In this document: piece by piece, positions 9,760 to 19,423 of the stretch | How positions within the stretch are numbered: position 1 is the stretch's first letter | Layout: each line of letters opens with the position of its first letter | Source: Symsagittifera roscoffensis | Taxonomy: Eukaryota; Xenacoelomorpha; Acoela; Convolutidae | Length of the DNA: 64,000 nt | NCBI RefSeq assembly: GCF_963678635.1 | Contig: NC_087071.1 | Location: 8,913,842-8,977,841 of the forward strand | Direction: 5' to 3' | The notes under the pieces: generated by a model | Seen by the model: the letters and a program-made list of their open reading frames with translations, nothing else | What the model was told of the DNA's origin: nothing | Database searches by the model: none | Program-made: the position numbers and the translations under genes

Positions 9760-12531
9760 ATGAGGTTGCTCGAGAAACTATCAGATGATAAGCCCGTGAT
9801 CCAAGAGAAGGGTCAAGAGGAACCGGAAGTCACTATACTTCGGAGAAAAGAAACAGTGAACAATACTGACTCCTCAAGAGGAAGCGTCACTGACAGCAAA
9901 GATGTCGTGCGGTCACTAGTTGACAAAATCCCCGAAAACATTCTGGAGCAGACCAAGGTTAGGAAAAAGAAAGTGGCGTTCAAAGAAGATACTGAACACC
10001 TGGGACTAGGTCAAGAGTCCGGGGAGTGGTCCATGTTCACGGAAGAAGAAACCGGAGAAGGAAAATTGTCCGGGGAGCGTGAAGAATGGGATGAAGACTC
10101 GGATGAGAGCAGCGAAAACCAAGACAGTCTGTGCATGATATTGGCGGAAGAGAAGACAAGGCACCACGACAGGGAGTTACAGACGGATCCATCTTCAGGA
10201 ACGTACAATCTGGACATACAGGAGATACGAGGTGGTGAAGAACTTGAGAAAATTGCGGTTTCAAGGAAGCCATTCAGGGAACTATCATGCAACTCAAACG
10301 TCAGAACGAATCTGGTGCCAGAAGATGATATGAAAATCGTGAAAAGGATGATATGCGTGAAGCTGAGTGATGACATCCACAACCCTGGTGAGATGAATGG
10401 ACAGATCATGGCGCTAAAGGAGCATGTCAAGGCGAGATATAGGCTGTCAGACCTAATAAGAGCCCAAAAGAATGACAAAATGACAAGTAACCTCTCCAAA
10501 TGGATCCAGTCGGGGGTCAAGGAGAAGGGGGAACTCGAGGAAGACAGCTACAAGATCTTGAGCCAGTTCTACAAAGAAAAGAAAGACTTACTCTACCACA
10601 CAGCTGATGGGGTGGTAGCGTGCAAGAGGAAAGATGAGGAGAAGATATTACACAAACACAACCTCATCATACTACCACAATTGTATCAAACGGAGGTGCT
10701 TTTCAGATCGCACGACCAGATGGGGCACCAGGGGATAGATAAAGTACAACAAAGGATACTTCACAGGTTTGATTGGCCAGGAATGAGAAAAGCTTGCGAG
10801 AGATGGGTGAATGCCTGCCTGGCATGCCTCCAGGTAAAAGACCCAAGGAAGATGAAGTTCCACCTCAAGTCTGTCGAGAGCTCAGAGTTCAGTGAAGTGG
10901 TGGAGATAGACCATCAAAAAATCTGCATGACGGAGTCGGGATATAACCAGATACTGGTTATAATAGATCACTTCACAAAGTTGACGGAAGCGGTTCCGTG
11001 CCAGACAGCCTCGGCCGAGGAGACATGTGATCATCTGATAACGCATTGGATATCGCCGTATGGTTGTCCAATGACTTTCCAGTCGGACAACGGCAAAGCT
11101 TTTGTGGGGGACTTGACAAAAGAATTGATGAGGAGATCGCACATTGCTCAAGCACACTCGACAACCTACCATCCACAGACCAACGGGTTGGTAGAGAGAC
11201 AGAACAGGACACTGGTCAACATGTTAAGGGTGTACTGCTCAAGATACATGACGGACTGGGATAAATACCTGCCACAGGTAGTAGGGGCCTACAACAGTAC
11301 ACAGCACTCAACGACGGACATCAGTCCTTTCATGATGTTGACGGGCAGGGAGAGAGCAATGCCTCTGACATTCTTTTACCCGGAATACGAGAGGAAAAGG
11401 ACGTCGCCTCAGGCATACGTGAAAGAAGCGATCAAAAGACAACAGAGGCTAAACGAGCTATGCAGGAGGAACACGGCGCAAGCGCAAATGAGACAACGCA
11501 GAAAATATGACGAAAAAATATTACAAGCAAAGCCATATGAAGTGGGCCAATACGTGTGGGTCTTCCAAAATGTCATACCGCCCAAGGGAACAAAGAAACT
11601 ACTCAAGAAGTGGAGGGGACCATTCATGATAACGGAAGTTCATCAACAAGGACGGTTCTACCGCTTGAGTACTGGGCGAGCAGCACATTATGAAAATCTG
11701 AAGCCTCACGTCCCGTTCCCGGAGGACTGGTGCATACCGAAGGACATGAAGGGTCTCGAGTACCTGGTGGTAGAGCCAGCGTGTGAAGTGAATGAAAAAG
11801 GCACCAGAGAGAAAAATGATGGTAATGAGAATTTGAGTTTGGACGACAATGAAAAGATAGAGGTGGAGTCTGAAGCAGGATCGTTTGTAGAAGAAGACTG
11901 GAACGACCCGGAGCAAAATGAGGTGCCGAAGTGGATGGAGCCAGATCGACCAATACCACCGGGAACCAGGACTGGCAATCGTAAACGGACCGGCGTGAGG
12001 TACAACAGATACGGGGATGACTTCTTGATCGATAAGATACAGACAGACAAATTGGGCGAGGAACTACTGAGTGCAGGCGAACTGGAAGCCGAAGAGGAAT
12101 GGCAGGTCATTGACGATGGTGGACACTATCCGCAGGAAGACTACTCGACACCAGAATTGGAGACGGATCTCGAAGAGAGTGAGATAGAGAGGAGGGAGAA
12201 CACGAACTTGAGGATACTAGAGTGGATCCGCGATGTCAAAGACGAGAGCCACGAAGGACAAAGCATTCAACAAGTCGACGTGTCATCGGAAAATTATATG
12301 AAGGCAGAGGACCCTCTTTTCGGATGGACAGCAACAGACAGGCCACTGGACATTCCTCCGGACAATTCAGACCCGACAACATCGACGGGGACTTCGATAA
12401 ATATTTTTGTCCGGGGAGTGGGGGTAGGACTTACCCACACCGAAAATTTGTACGCTATCCTACACGTAGTCTTCGCGGAAACTGAGATAATGGTGTATCT
12501 TCACAAGAAATACTACTTGAGCATCGCCTGA
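9760..12531 (+). CDS. pol: Element A integrase with truncated macro-domain tail
   Basis: 923 residues from the ATG at 9760. An acidic N-terminal linker precedes the integrase. The H2C2 zinc domain has H318, H323, C353 and C356. The catalytic core has D384 (EIDHQ), D443 (SDNGKAF) and E479 (LVERQ), a DD35E spacing. A GPF module (KKWRGPF) follows near residue 618. After another acidic region the last 28 residues, starting NLYAILHVVF, match only the extreme C-terminus of the macro-like domain in elements B and C; the preceding 110 or so residues are missing and the join is in frame. Integrase inserts the cDNA into the host genome. Confidence 0.9.
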   Translation: MRLLEKLSDDKPVIQEKGQEEPEVTILRRKETVNNTDSSRGSVTDSKDVVRSLVDKIPENILEQTKVRKKKVAFKEDTEHLGLGQESGEWSMFTEEETGEGKLSGEREEWDEDSDESSENQDSLCMILAEEKTRHHDRELQTDPSSGTYNLDIQEIRGGEELEKIAVSRKPFRELSCNSNVRTNLVPEDDMKIVKRMICVKLSDDIHNPGEMNGQIMALKEHVKARYRLSDLIRAQKNDKMTSNLSKWIQSGVKEKGELEEDSYKILSQFYKEKKDLLYHTADGVVACKRKDEEKILHKHNLIILPQLYQTEVLFRSHDQMGHQGIDKVQQRILHRFDWPGMRKACERWVNACLACLQVKDPRKMKFHLKSVESSEFSEVVEIDHQKICMTESGYNQILVIIDHFTKLTEAVPCQTASAEETCDHLITHWISPYGCPMTFQSDNGKAFVGDLTKELMRRSHIAQAHSTTYHPQTNGLVERQNRTLVNMLRVYCSRYMTDWDKYLPQVVGAYNSTQHSTTDISPFMMLTGRERAMPLTFFYPEYERKRTSPQAYVKEAIKRQQRLNELCRRNTAQAQMRQRRKYDEKILQAKPYEVGQYVWVFQNVIPPKGTKKLLKKWRGPFMITEVHQQGRFYRLSTGRAAHYENLKPHVPFPEDWCIPKDMKGLEYLVVEPACEVNEKGTREKNDGNENLSLDDNEKIEVESEAGSFVEEDWNDPEQNEVPKWMEPDRPIPPGTRTGNRKRTGVRYNRYGDDFLIDKIQTDKLGEELLSAGELEAEEEWQVIDDGGHYPQEDYSTPELETDLEESEIERRENTNLRILEWIRDVKDESHEGQSIQQVDVSSENYMKAEDPLFGWTATDRPLDIPPDNSDPTTSTGTSINIFVRGVGVGLTHTENLYAILHVVFAETEIMVYLHKKYYLSIA

Positions 12532-13025
12532 GTTGGGCACACGGGGGTCTCGAGTTGGGCGTGAGGGAGGAGTCTCGAGTTAGGTACTGGGGTGCGGCAC
12601 AGGTAAAGGGATCTTAAGACGCGATTGGCATGACAATTGAATTTTAGAAGGATTAACGGTGCTAGAACATAAAATGAATCTGCATGCTTTTAAGGAAATT
12701 CCAATTGAATTGTTTTAAGTGGAATGAAAATGATAAGATTTTAACCATACTGGTAAAAGGGGGGTTTCTAGGTTAGGAACATGACATGTTCAGTCTTAAT
12801 ATGGTTTCTGTTTTCAGATCAAGTTTGAAAAACAAAGTTGAAAATCCAACTATACTCAAGCGAGAGACAGAAAGGGAAATCTTGATTGAACTCGCGATAA
12901 TCGACACCTGCAGCAAGTATTTGCAAGGGAACATTTCTAGAGAATTCTTGAGTTGGGTAATTCTTGAGTCGGTAAGGTAATTCTTGAGCTGGTTAATACT
13001 TGAATACATCCCGAAGTCACAGAGA
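12532..13025 (+). other. Spacer between pol and ORF3 in element A
   Basis: About 490 bases without a recognisable gene. A short motif recurs: (C/T)TCGAGTT(G/A)GG or CTTGAG(T/C)(T/C/A)GG appears at roughly 12533, 12551, 12573, 12946, 12964 and 12985, ending just before ORF3. No canonical promoter is evident. How ORF3 is expressed is not visible; a separate transcript or splicing would be needed. Confidence 0.6.
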
Positions 13026-13907
13026 ATGGCAGACAGGTTCTGGAAATCCATGCCCGCGGCCCTGAAGAAGCCTACTCTCGATGAGCTGTACAGACGCCTG
13101 AGGGACCTGGATTATACCCAAATAGACGAGAGAATGGCGGTAATGCTGAATGCCATCCTCCAGTTGGAAGAACAGGGTGAGTGCAGGGAGTCTGCGACGG
13201 AGGCTGTCTTGATGGTCGGCTACACCACCGAGGGAATATCAAATCAGGAACAGACCAGATGGTTGTCTTGGAATGTGGATGGAGGAGTAAGGGGCTTTGA
13301 CTTGGCAAGGAATCCTGGCCTGAGTAACAATACCGAATATGGCGCAGGAGAATTCCCACTACCAACTAGGCCATCAGCAAGATCGACAGGCCAGAGCTCG
13401 AGTAAGGTGCCATCGATGACGCGAGCGCAACAGACGACTGAGGCATATCCGGATCTTGGTGTTCTAAAGAAAGAGCTCGAGAAGACGCACAGGGAAAGGA
13501 ACAAGGCGAACCTCGATCGGGATCAGGCAAAGCTGGATCGGGAAAAGGCTCAGCTGGAAAGGGACCAGGCGGTCATCGAACGAGATCAGACTCTGAGGTT
13601 GCTTGAGATGCTGCGGGCTGAACATCAGCAGGAACTAAGGGTGCGGGAGAATGCCGCGAATTGTGAGCAACTGAAGTCGGATATGGAGAGAATAGAACAA
13701 CGACAACGTGAACTTGATGCACAGAAGGGAGCCAGGCCAAAGGAGCGAGTGGTTACCAGCTCGAGGCCAGAGTCACGCATGGAAGTGGATGAAGCCCCCA
13801 GGGCAAGAGGACGGTTCAACCTTGACCACGAGGCTCGAGAACACATGAGTGAAGGGTTGGAAGTCTGGATACCGAATGAAGCAACGTCCTCCCTGCGCAG
13901 CCTATAA
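13026..13907 (+). CDS. Element A ORF3 N-terminal segment (coiled coil)
   Basis: The frame is open from 12984, but the ATG at 13026 is preferred because upstream residues come from the repeated spacer motif. It matches the N-terminus of ORF3 in element C in length and layout: a helical start, a loop with conserved glycine and proline residues, then a long charged coiled coil (residues about 145-250) with repeats such as LDRDQAKLDREKAQLERDQA. The coil suggests self-association. The frame ends in TAA at 13905-13907, but homologous reading continues at once in the same frame, so this is a nonsense break. Confidence 0.7.
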   Translation: MADRFWKSMPAALKKPTLDELYRRLRDLDYTQIDERMAVMLNAILQLEEQGECRESATEAVLMVGYTTEGISNQEQTRWLSWNVDGGVRGFDLARNPGLSNNTEYGAGEFPLPTRPSARSTGQSSSKVPSMTRAQQTTEAYPDLGVLKKELEKTHRERNKANLDRDQAKLDREKAQLERDQAVIERDQTLRLLEMLRAEHQQELRVRENAANCEQLKSDMERIEQRQRELDAQKGARPKERVVTSSRPESRMEVDEAPRARGRFNLDHEAREHMSEGLEVWIPNEATSSLRSL

Positions 13908-15452
13908 ACGCAACCCATACGCCCGCTGATGGATGTAGAACTGCCGGGATATACCCCAACCTCAACCTCGAGCGGCAGTCAGGTCAGCGGTAGCTCATCG
14001 CGTCTGAAGGAGCTGAACGAGAAATTGCGGCAGAGAAGTCGTGAAAGTTCGGCAAGGGCGGGGCTTCCTCTAACGTGGAGGGAACAGCCGGTCAGGAGCG
14101 TCATGATCTCGAGTTATAAGAAGAACACCGAAAAGAGGTACCACAGGCACAATCGGCTGGATTGGAATGCGGAACAGAAGGCCAGGAGGGATTGCTTTCA
14201 TGATGCAGCCTGGGTGGAATATCTTGCGCCACCCCGTGTGCCAGAAGGCGCGGTCCACCTAATTATAGGGGACAGCCTATTGCGTGTGTTGACCCGGATC
14301 CAATCGCACTGGCAGACAGGAGTCTTGAGTTTCGCTGGAGCTGCCACGCCACATATATTGGCAACGCTTGAGATGCTAGGGATGACGAAAGTATACACGG
14401 TGACCCTGATGATCGGAACGAATGATGTATCAAGGGGAGAAGCGAGGAAAGTAACGAGGCTGCACGACAAGATGAGCTGCCTTCTCGAGGAGCTGAGGAT
14501 CCAGATGGATCCCATCCTGTTGACAGTATGTACTGTCCCTTATAACATGAAGTTCGATCAGCACGCCTTGGAAATGAACGAGAAGGTGCGGATCCTAAAC
14601 GGGGTGATCCGAGAAATTCACCGGAAGAGTGTGCTCCCCATCAGATTGTTGGACGTGGCGGAGCGCATGGAGCAAGCGGGATTCCCTGAAGACACCTCCA
14701 ATGATGGAATCCACTTCGACAGACCGAGGGGATCAGAGTGGCTGAATGACGTCTTTCAAGGACACATAAATGCGCTAGAGGCGGATCTGCTAGAGACGGC
14801 CCAATTCACATTCGGGCCCCCTCCGAACCCACCATTCCTTGTCTCGAGGGCCTTGTCTAGTCGCTTGGGACCGAGGGTCGACTCTAGAGGCAGCTCAAGG
14901 AGCAACCAGGCTAGATTTCCGAGTGCCATGCCAATGGAGTCTGAGGAGGTGACGTCATCAACGCCTCCAGGTTCGGTAATATCCTCAGTGGTAGTGGCAG
15001 AGAGCAAGCGGGTGGAAAGGCCTATGGAGACCGCTCGCTTGAGATATCCAGAGAAAGTGAAAGGGCTGGACCTAGAAGGTTTGGAATGCTGGCGACAATT
15101 CGTGTACGCGGTCTTGATCCTGATAGCAGAGGGAAACGGATGGCGAATTCTAATGGCAGCCCCCAATCGGGAATTGGAGCCATCGAACCTGAGGCTCCGC
15201 AAGTCAGAATTGGCAGCGGCTTGGGCGGATATATCTCATGCACTGAGGGGCTTTTATGGATTAGCCGACATCCTGATCGTATTGGACGAGGTGCTCTTGC
15301 TAGAGATATCGAACCTTGCCAGGCAACTTAAGTTCAGCACAGTCATCGGGGACGATCACCCGGCGATAAACCAATTGACGGCCAGCTTGTGGTTTTGGAG
15401 CATGGAGGTGACGATCACAGAAGAAATGTGGCCGAAACGGAGAAACAATTAG
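13908..15452 (+). CDS. Element A ORF3 SGNH/GDSL esterase-type domain
   Basis: In frame with the preceding segment; the first ATG after the stop is at 13929. Numbered from there, an SGNH hydrolase-type domain spans about 105-280 with every block: GDS with nucleophile S116, glycine in FAGAAT, GTND with N165, and DGIH with D259 and H262. The SGNH family includes esterases and lipases; the natural substrate cannot be told. C-terminal to it, a segment with VYAVLILIAEGNGWRI matches the second part of ORF3 in C, but about 230 residues between the two regions are absent in A. The end is a frameshift: homology moves to another frame near 15420. Confidence 0.8.
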   Translation, partial: TQPIRPLMDVELPGYTPTSTSSGSQVSGSSSRLKELNEKLRQRSRESSARAGLPLTWREQPVRSVMISSYKKNTEKRYHRHNRLDWNAEQKARRDCFHDAAWVEYLAPPRVPEGAVHLIIGDSLLRVLTRIQSHWQTGVLSFAGAATPHILATLEMLGMTKVYTVTLMIGTNDVSRGEARKVTRLHDKMSCLLEELRIQMDPILLTVCTVPYNMKFDQHALEMNEKVRILNGVIREIHRKSVLPIRLLDVAERMEQAGFPEDTSNDGIHFDRPRGSEWLNDVFQGHINALEADLLETAQFTFGPPPNPPFLVSRALSSRLGPRVDSRGSSRSNQARFPSAMPMESEEVTSSTPPGSVISSVVVAESKRVERPMETARLRYPEKVKGLDLEGLECWRQFVYAVLILIAEGNGWRILMAAPNRELEPSNLRLRKSELAAAWADISHALRGFYGLADILIVLDEVLLLEISNLARQLKFSTVIGDDHPAINQLTASLWFWSMEVTITEEMWPKRRNN

Positions 15453-16186
15453 AGTCGATGGCATATCGTCTGACGCAAGAGAATGGCTGGTGGCCATTTT
15501 TGACACCAAGGCTGGATAACGCCACGAATAAGACGAGGGAGGATGCACCACCCCTCGTGAAACAAGTCTGGAGTTTTCTGGAGAAACAACTGGAGCTGGC
15601 CGAAGGAAGAGAGATGACGGTGGCTAGATTTGTCTCGGCAGCCAATGAAATGACGATTGGAGGGTTCTGGAGAGAGCACGCAGAGGGTGAGCTGAGGACT
15701 AGAAGGGATCATGAGATTCTTAAGTTCTTGAGTCCTTGCTGGGGGAAAGAATTCATGGCGGAAATGTTCGGCACCAAAGCGACTATCTTTGGAGCCTTCG
15801 TGCAGGAGATACTGGGCATGCCCATCAGCCTGCTCTTGGCTTTATATCTGGTCTACCCCAGATACTTGTTCAACATGGGCCCAGCGTACATGTTTAGTCG
15901 AGGAGTAGAGACACTTCGGGTTGATGGGTATCTGGCACTAGTGCTCTTAGCCCATGGGGAACTGGTGTCATTTCATCGATTGATGAAATATGGGGAGCCC
16001 CTGTCAATGGGGAAGGTACACTCGAGTATCGACACCTATTCCTACAAGTGTGCCGCGGGGTTGAAGACGCTGTTAGTGCAATACCTCTTGATGCAGAATC
16101 GGCCTATGACGAGTGAAGAGAAGAACCCAAAATCGAGAGAAGAGTGGAAGAAGATGAATGGAGGTATGCCTCCAAGCCTCTGTTGA
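15389..16186 (+). CDS. Element A ORF3 middle segment 1
   Basis: No named domain recognised. It aligns with residues 270-520 of the second ORF3 segment of element C, sharing a predicted helical region, a hydrophobic stretch (LGMPISLLLALYLVY, near residue 145) and a block KTLLVQYLLMQNR. Homology starts near 15421; residues before that overlap the previous segment in another frame. It is displaced again near 16165, where the match moves to the frame of 16144-16692. The hydrophobic stretch could be a membrane segment but is as likely to be a buried helix. Confidence 0.6.
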   Translation: MVLEHGGDDHRRNVAETEKQLESMAYRLTQENGWWPFLTPRLDNATNKTREDAPPLVKQVWSFLEKQLELAEGREMTVARFVSAANEMTIGGFWREHAEGELRTRRDHEILKFLSPCWGKEFMAEMFGTKATIFGAFVQEILGMPISLLLALYLVYPRYLFNMGPAYMFSRGVETLRVDGYLALVLLAHGELVSFHRLMKYGEPLSMGKVHSSIDTYSYKCAAGLKTLLVQYLLMQNRPMTSEEKNPKSREEWKKMNGGMPPSLC

Positions 16187-16692
16187 CGGACCTGTGCCTG
16201 GCAATGAGATCGGACCCGATGGGGATAATCCAGGGTCTAGAGGAGGTGGTAACCTGCATTTACGGTCCAGCGGTGACGTACGCATTTCCAGATCCCCTGG
16301 TGACAACGTATCGTTACTCTGTAACGCACTTGAGTCTTATCAGCGTACTGGATGGGACGGCGCTCAATTGGTGTCGGCAGGAGGTGCTCAGGGCACAAAT
16401 GAGCAATACGGTACTCTTTGGAAAAGTGAAAGATGCCGAGTTGATAGTGTACAACTTCAGGGGACAGCTGCAATATAGAATGGAAGGCAAACGCGAGGGC
16501 CCCATCGAGACATATCCCAAGGTCTGGAACTTGAACCCACTGACAGCAGACGGACGGGAGAGCTTGAGGATTCCTGCTTGGAAGGACATCTTTGCACTGG
16601 TTAAGAGGGAGCTGGAGGCCATAATGGAGAAAGAAATCCTGCCAGCCACCATGCCTGAGTTCCCGATAGTCAGGAGGATGACCTTTGGATGA
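16144..16692 (+). CDS. Element A ORF3 middle segment 2
   Basis: Continues ORF3 in a third frame. The block LLTDLCLAMRSDP corresponds to LLTDLSLAMRTDP in elements B and C, followed by a conserved IYGPAVTYAFPD and LISVLDGTALNWC. Function unknown. The frame ends in TGA at 16690-16692, overlapping the ATG of the next segment (ATGA). Since the C copy is continuous here, the overlap is read as another small indel, not as programmed coupling. Confidence 0.6.
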   Translation: MEEDEWRYASKPLLTDLCLAMRSDPMGIIQGLEEVVTCIYGPAVTYAFPDPLVTTYRYSVTHLSLISVLDGTALNWCRQEVLRAQMSNTVLFGKVKDAELIVYNFRGQLQYRMEGKREGPIETYPKVWNLNPLTADGRESLRIPAWKDIFALVKRELEAIMEKEILPATMPEFPIVRRMTFG

Positions 16693-17879
16693 ACAGTCCC
16701 TCAGTAGTTCCATCCATAATTGCGAGGATGACAACGGAGGAAATGCAGAAAGACTTCACTGATGGCTGGGACCCCCTGTTCGTCAGCTATACGGCGGCGG
16801 TTTATTTCCACACTAGCGAGGCGAAGATAAATTCGTGGACGACGCAAGCTAAAAAGATGAGAGGCTCGCAGCCCCCCGGATATGAGGTACGAAAGGTCTT
16901 GAGAGCTCTTGAGCAGGAGGGACTTGAGAACATGCTACCAGTATGGGATGATGGCAGGATGATCATGAAGGAGGGGCATATTGCATTGACGGACGACATG
17001 AAATTCGCGACACGAAAGTATAGGGCACCCTATGGCTTAGAACAGGTGGAAAGGAGACATGAGGGAAAAGTACTGAATGCAGCAGGTCAACTGTATGTGG
17101 CCCTGACGGAGTACAAGAGATTGGACCCGGCGACACCATCACCACTGTCAGTAGATACACCTGGAGACAAGATGAGTGGACCCGTGGAAGACCGGTTCAA
17201 AAGAATTCTCGAGAGAAGAAGAGCTGAGTCAGAAGAAGAGAGTATGGATGAAACTCTCAGTGAAGCCGGCGAGGACATGGAAGTGGGGAATACGCCTGAA
17301 CCAGGACCATCAGGGGAGGAGCTCACCACTCAGGAGCTGTTGAAAGACTTGAGCAAGGAGAATTGGGCAGACACTGCCACTCCACTTCTGACCCCGTCTC
17401 CCCGGAAGAATCTGGAATTGCCATTGGCGAGCGAGACCTCCAATATGGGGATGATACTCTTGAGTTCGGAGGAAAGGGAAAAGAATACATTCGAAGGAAA
17501 TAAGGACATGTTCATGGGGACTCTGGAGGACGACGCTTGGCAAAAGTTCTTGAAGGAATTCAATCAAGAAGTGGGCAGCGAGACGACGCTGGACAAATTC
17601 AAGGATGAACTGTGGGACACAGTTGTGAAGTTTGGAGAACCGCTTCTGATGGGGACGGGCCTGGATGAGAAGGCGAGAAAGGAGCTGCTGAACAAGCTGA
17701 TAGAGCTGAGGAAGTCACGATCAAAGACTAGAGACGAAAAATGTGAAGACAGCTCTACTCTGAAACAAAAAACTGTAGATAAAATGGTTGATGATATAAA
17801 AAGGGATAAAGTTGGGACTAGTAATATGATTAAAAGTACTAATATCCTTAAGGCTCGAGCAGGGGGAGGCAAGAGTTAG
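16689..17879 (+). CDS. Element A ORF3 middle segment 3 (acidic linker)
   Basis: 396 residues. The first 150 align with the C copy region containing the conserved GRxAAVLQYTRF-type block. The remainder is acidic, serine- and proline-rich (about 160-260) and ends in a lysine-rich helix. Function unknown; probably a flexible connection between two folded parts of ORF3. Homology passes to the frame of 17885-18355 near its end, so the terminal 25 residues are probably false. Confidence 0.6.
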   Translation: MNSPSVVPSIIARMTTEEMQKDFTDGWDPLFVSYTAAVYFHTSEAKINSWTTQAKKMRGSQPPGYEVRKVLRALEQEGLENMLPVWDDGRMIMKEGHIALTDDMKFATRKYRAPYGLEQVERRHEGKVLNAAGQLYVALTEYKRLDPATPSPLSVDTPGDKMSGPVEDRFKRILERRRAESEEESMDETLSEAGEDMEVGNTPEPGPSGEELTTQELLKDLSKENWADTATPLLTPSPRKNLELPLASETSNMGMILLSSEEREKNTFEGNKDMFMGTLEDDAWQKFLKEFNQEVGSETTLDKFKDELWDTVVKFGEPLLMGTGLDEKARKELLNKLIELRKSRSKTRDEKCEDSSTLKQKTVDKMVDDIKRDKVGTSNMIKSTNILKARAGGGKS

Positions 17880-17884
17880 AAGGG

Positions 17885-18355
17885 TTGGAGGTAGACAGAG
17901 AGGTCGAATCAGTGATGATAACCACAACACCCTCAAGCAGAGATGTGAAGACTCGCAAGAGGAAGAGAGAAGTAGAGGGATTGAGTAGTCCTTCAGTGGA
18001 TGCTGTCTCGGAAGGAAACTTGAGAGAGACGGCGCCCATGATTTTGGCGCGATGCAAGACGGCGGCATACAAGAGCAACACGGAGCTCAGAAGACCACTC
18101 AAAGTAGAGATGGAAATAGAGGCTTCTACCAGTTCGACATCGGAGGAAGACTTCAAGCCCCAGAAGATAAACGTGAAGAGAGGTTCAACGGACGGACAGA
18201 CATGGGAAGTGGATGTCGGCGAGGAATGGGTCTCGAAGGGACACCAGGCCACGGGGAAGCAAGTGACGAGTGATCCACTGGAGAGGAGCAAGACGAGGAA
18301 CACCTCCCGGCCATGGTGGGCGGCCCTCGAGACATTGAAGGAAATGGAAGACTGA
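17885..18355 (+). CDS. Element A ORF3 middle segment 4
   Basis: 156 residues, hydrophilic, with a basic cluster (KTRKRKREVEG) that could act as a nuclear localisation signal; elements B and C have AKRKRVEE at the matching place. It is in the same frame as the next segment, from which only the TGA at 18353-18355 separates it. No known domain. Confidence 0.55.
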   Translation: MEVDREVESVMITTTPSSRDVKTRKRKREVEGLSSPSVDAVSEGNLRETAPMILARCKTAAYKSNTELRRPLKVEMEIEASTSSTSEEDFKPQKINVKRGSTDGQTWEVDVGEEWVSKGHQATGKQVTSDPLERSKTRNTSRPWWAALETLKEMED

Positions 18356-19408
18356 TTGAAGAAGTTGGACAGTGGAGTAGCTCGCAAACGACGCAATTGG
18401 GCCACCCAGCAAAAGGCTGAGGTTAACAAGATAGAATTGGCGAACCAGCTGAAGAGGTCCTGGCAGAACTTATTGAAGGATCATTTTGAAGAGGCAATGA
18501 GGACACCCTCATCAGCACCGCCATTGATGGCGAATCCCTTCGTTAGAACCGCAGGACAATTGATGTTCACCTGGAGTCTGGTGGGAATAGAGTTGGAGAC
18601 ACTGACCTCGTATGACAGGTTGAAGTTGGGAAGCAAGAAGCTAGAAGTGTATCAAGCACTGATGCAGCACGTGGCCAGGGATAATTCAGGCTTGAGCCTG
18701 GCTAGGAGGAAGGATGCCACATGTTTCTTGAGATGGATAATGTCAATGATGTCTGATAGCACCATCTTGGCGTGCTACCAAAGAGCAAGCGGAAGTAAAA
18801 CCGTGGAAAAGAGAGTCTCAACGATCATCTTAAACGTATATCAGAGTACTGGAATAGAAAAGGAAGATGGTTCCAGACTATCCCTAGAGAACCACAGAAA
18901 GCTGGACGAGGTACGGAGGTTTTACAATAAGAAGTTCGAAGAAGAACATGATGTTCACCGTAACCTGGCCTCGCCAGAGCAGTACTCGAGACTCAGTGAG
19001 AAGGGGGAATACCAATACGTGTCGGGAAGGATGGGGATAGCCTACAACCCCTTCCTAGACACAGAAACTGGAGGCGCTCACAGGAACCACGAGGTAGCGG
19101 AGCTGCTGAAGTTTTGGACAGAAAAAATAGTGGAAATAGACGCGGTGGAGAAAGAGAGGCCGAGCCTGGGCCTGATTCTTGAGAAAACATCGGAGGTGGT
19201 GAGCATACGGCGCTCGAACAAGAGAGTTGAAGTGAACATGGGTGATGGAAATGGATTGTTAATCACGAACTTGGGAGTGGTATGGAAGCTATTAAGACCC
19301 TCCTGGTGTCCACATCCCCACGCGAGTCTGATCGAGGAAACCACCGAGCGAGTGAGGTTAGCACCGACGGAAGATGAAGATTTGGCAAAGTTGAGTGTGG
19401 TGCACTAA
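18356..19408 (+). CDS. Element A ORF3 C-terminal segment 1
   Basis: 350 residues in frame with both neighbours, ending in TAA 19406-19408. It aligns along its length with residues about 320-640 of the last ORF3 segment of C; shared landmarks are ARRKDATCFLRWI, GIAYNPF and LLRPSWCPHPHA (RPSWCPSPNA in C). The conserved WCP and YNPF blocks across diverged copies argue for a structured domain. No family recognised. Confidence 0.6.
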   Translation: MKKLDSGVARKRRNWATQQKAEVNKIELANQLKRSWQNLLKDHFEEAMRTPSSAPPLMANPFVRTAGQLMFTWSLVGIELETLTSYDRLKLGSKKLEVYQALMQHVARDNSGLSLARRKDATCFLRWIMSMMSDSTILACYQRASGSKTVEKRVSTIILNVYQSTGIEKEDGSRLSLENHRKLDEVRRFYNKKFEEEHDVHRNLASPEQYSRLSEKGEYQYVSGRMGIAYNPFLDTETGGAHRNHEVAELLKFWTEKIVEIDAVEKERPSLGLILEKTSEVVSIRRSNKRVEVNMGDGNGLLITNLGVVWKLLRPSWCPHPHASLIEETTERVRLAPTEDEDLAKLSVVH

Positions 19409-19423
19409 CTGATCTTACCTCAG

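Noticed and set aside
9600-9780. Possible programmed -1 frameshift between RNase H and integrase, since A and B both change frame by -1 there
   Set aside because: When the two are aligned the breaks fall about 15 codons apart (A after KAKG near 9723, B after LLRSN near 38855), and no X-XXY-YYZ slippery heptamer is evident at either. Independent single-base losses explain it better.
12946-12990. Resemblance of the reverse complement (AATTACCCAA) to part of the nematode spliced leader SL1
   Set aside because: Only about ten bases match, on the antisense strand, inside a local repeat; no SL-RNA gene structure follows. Too weak to use as evidence for a nematode.
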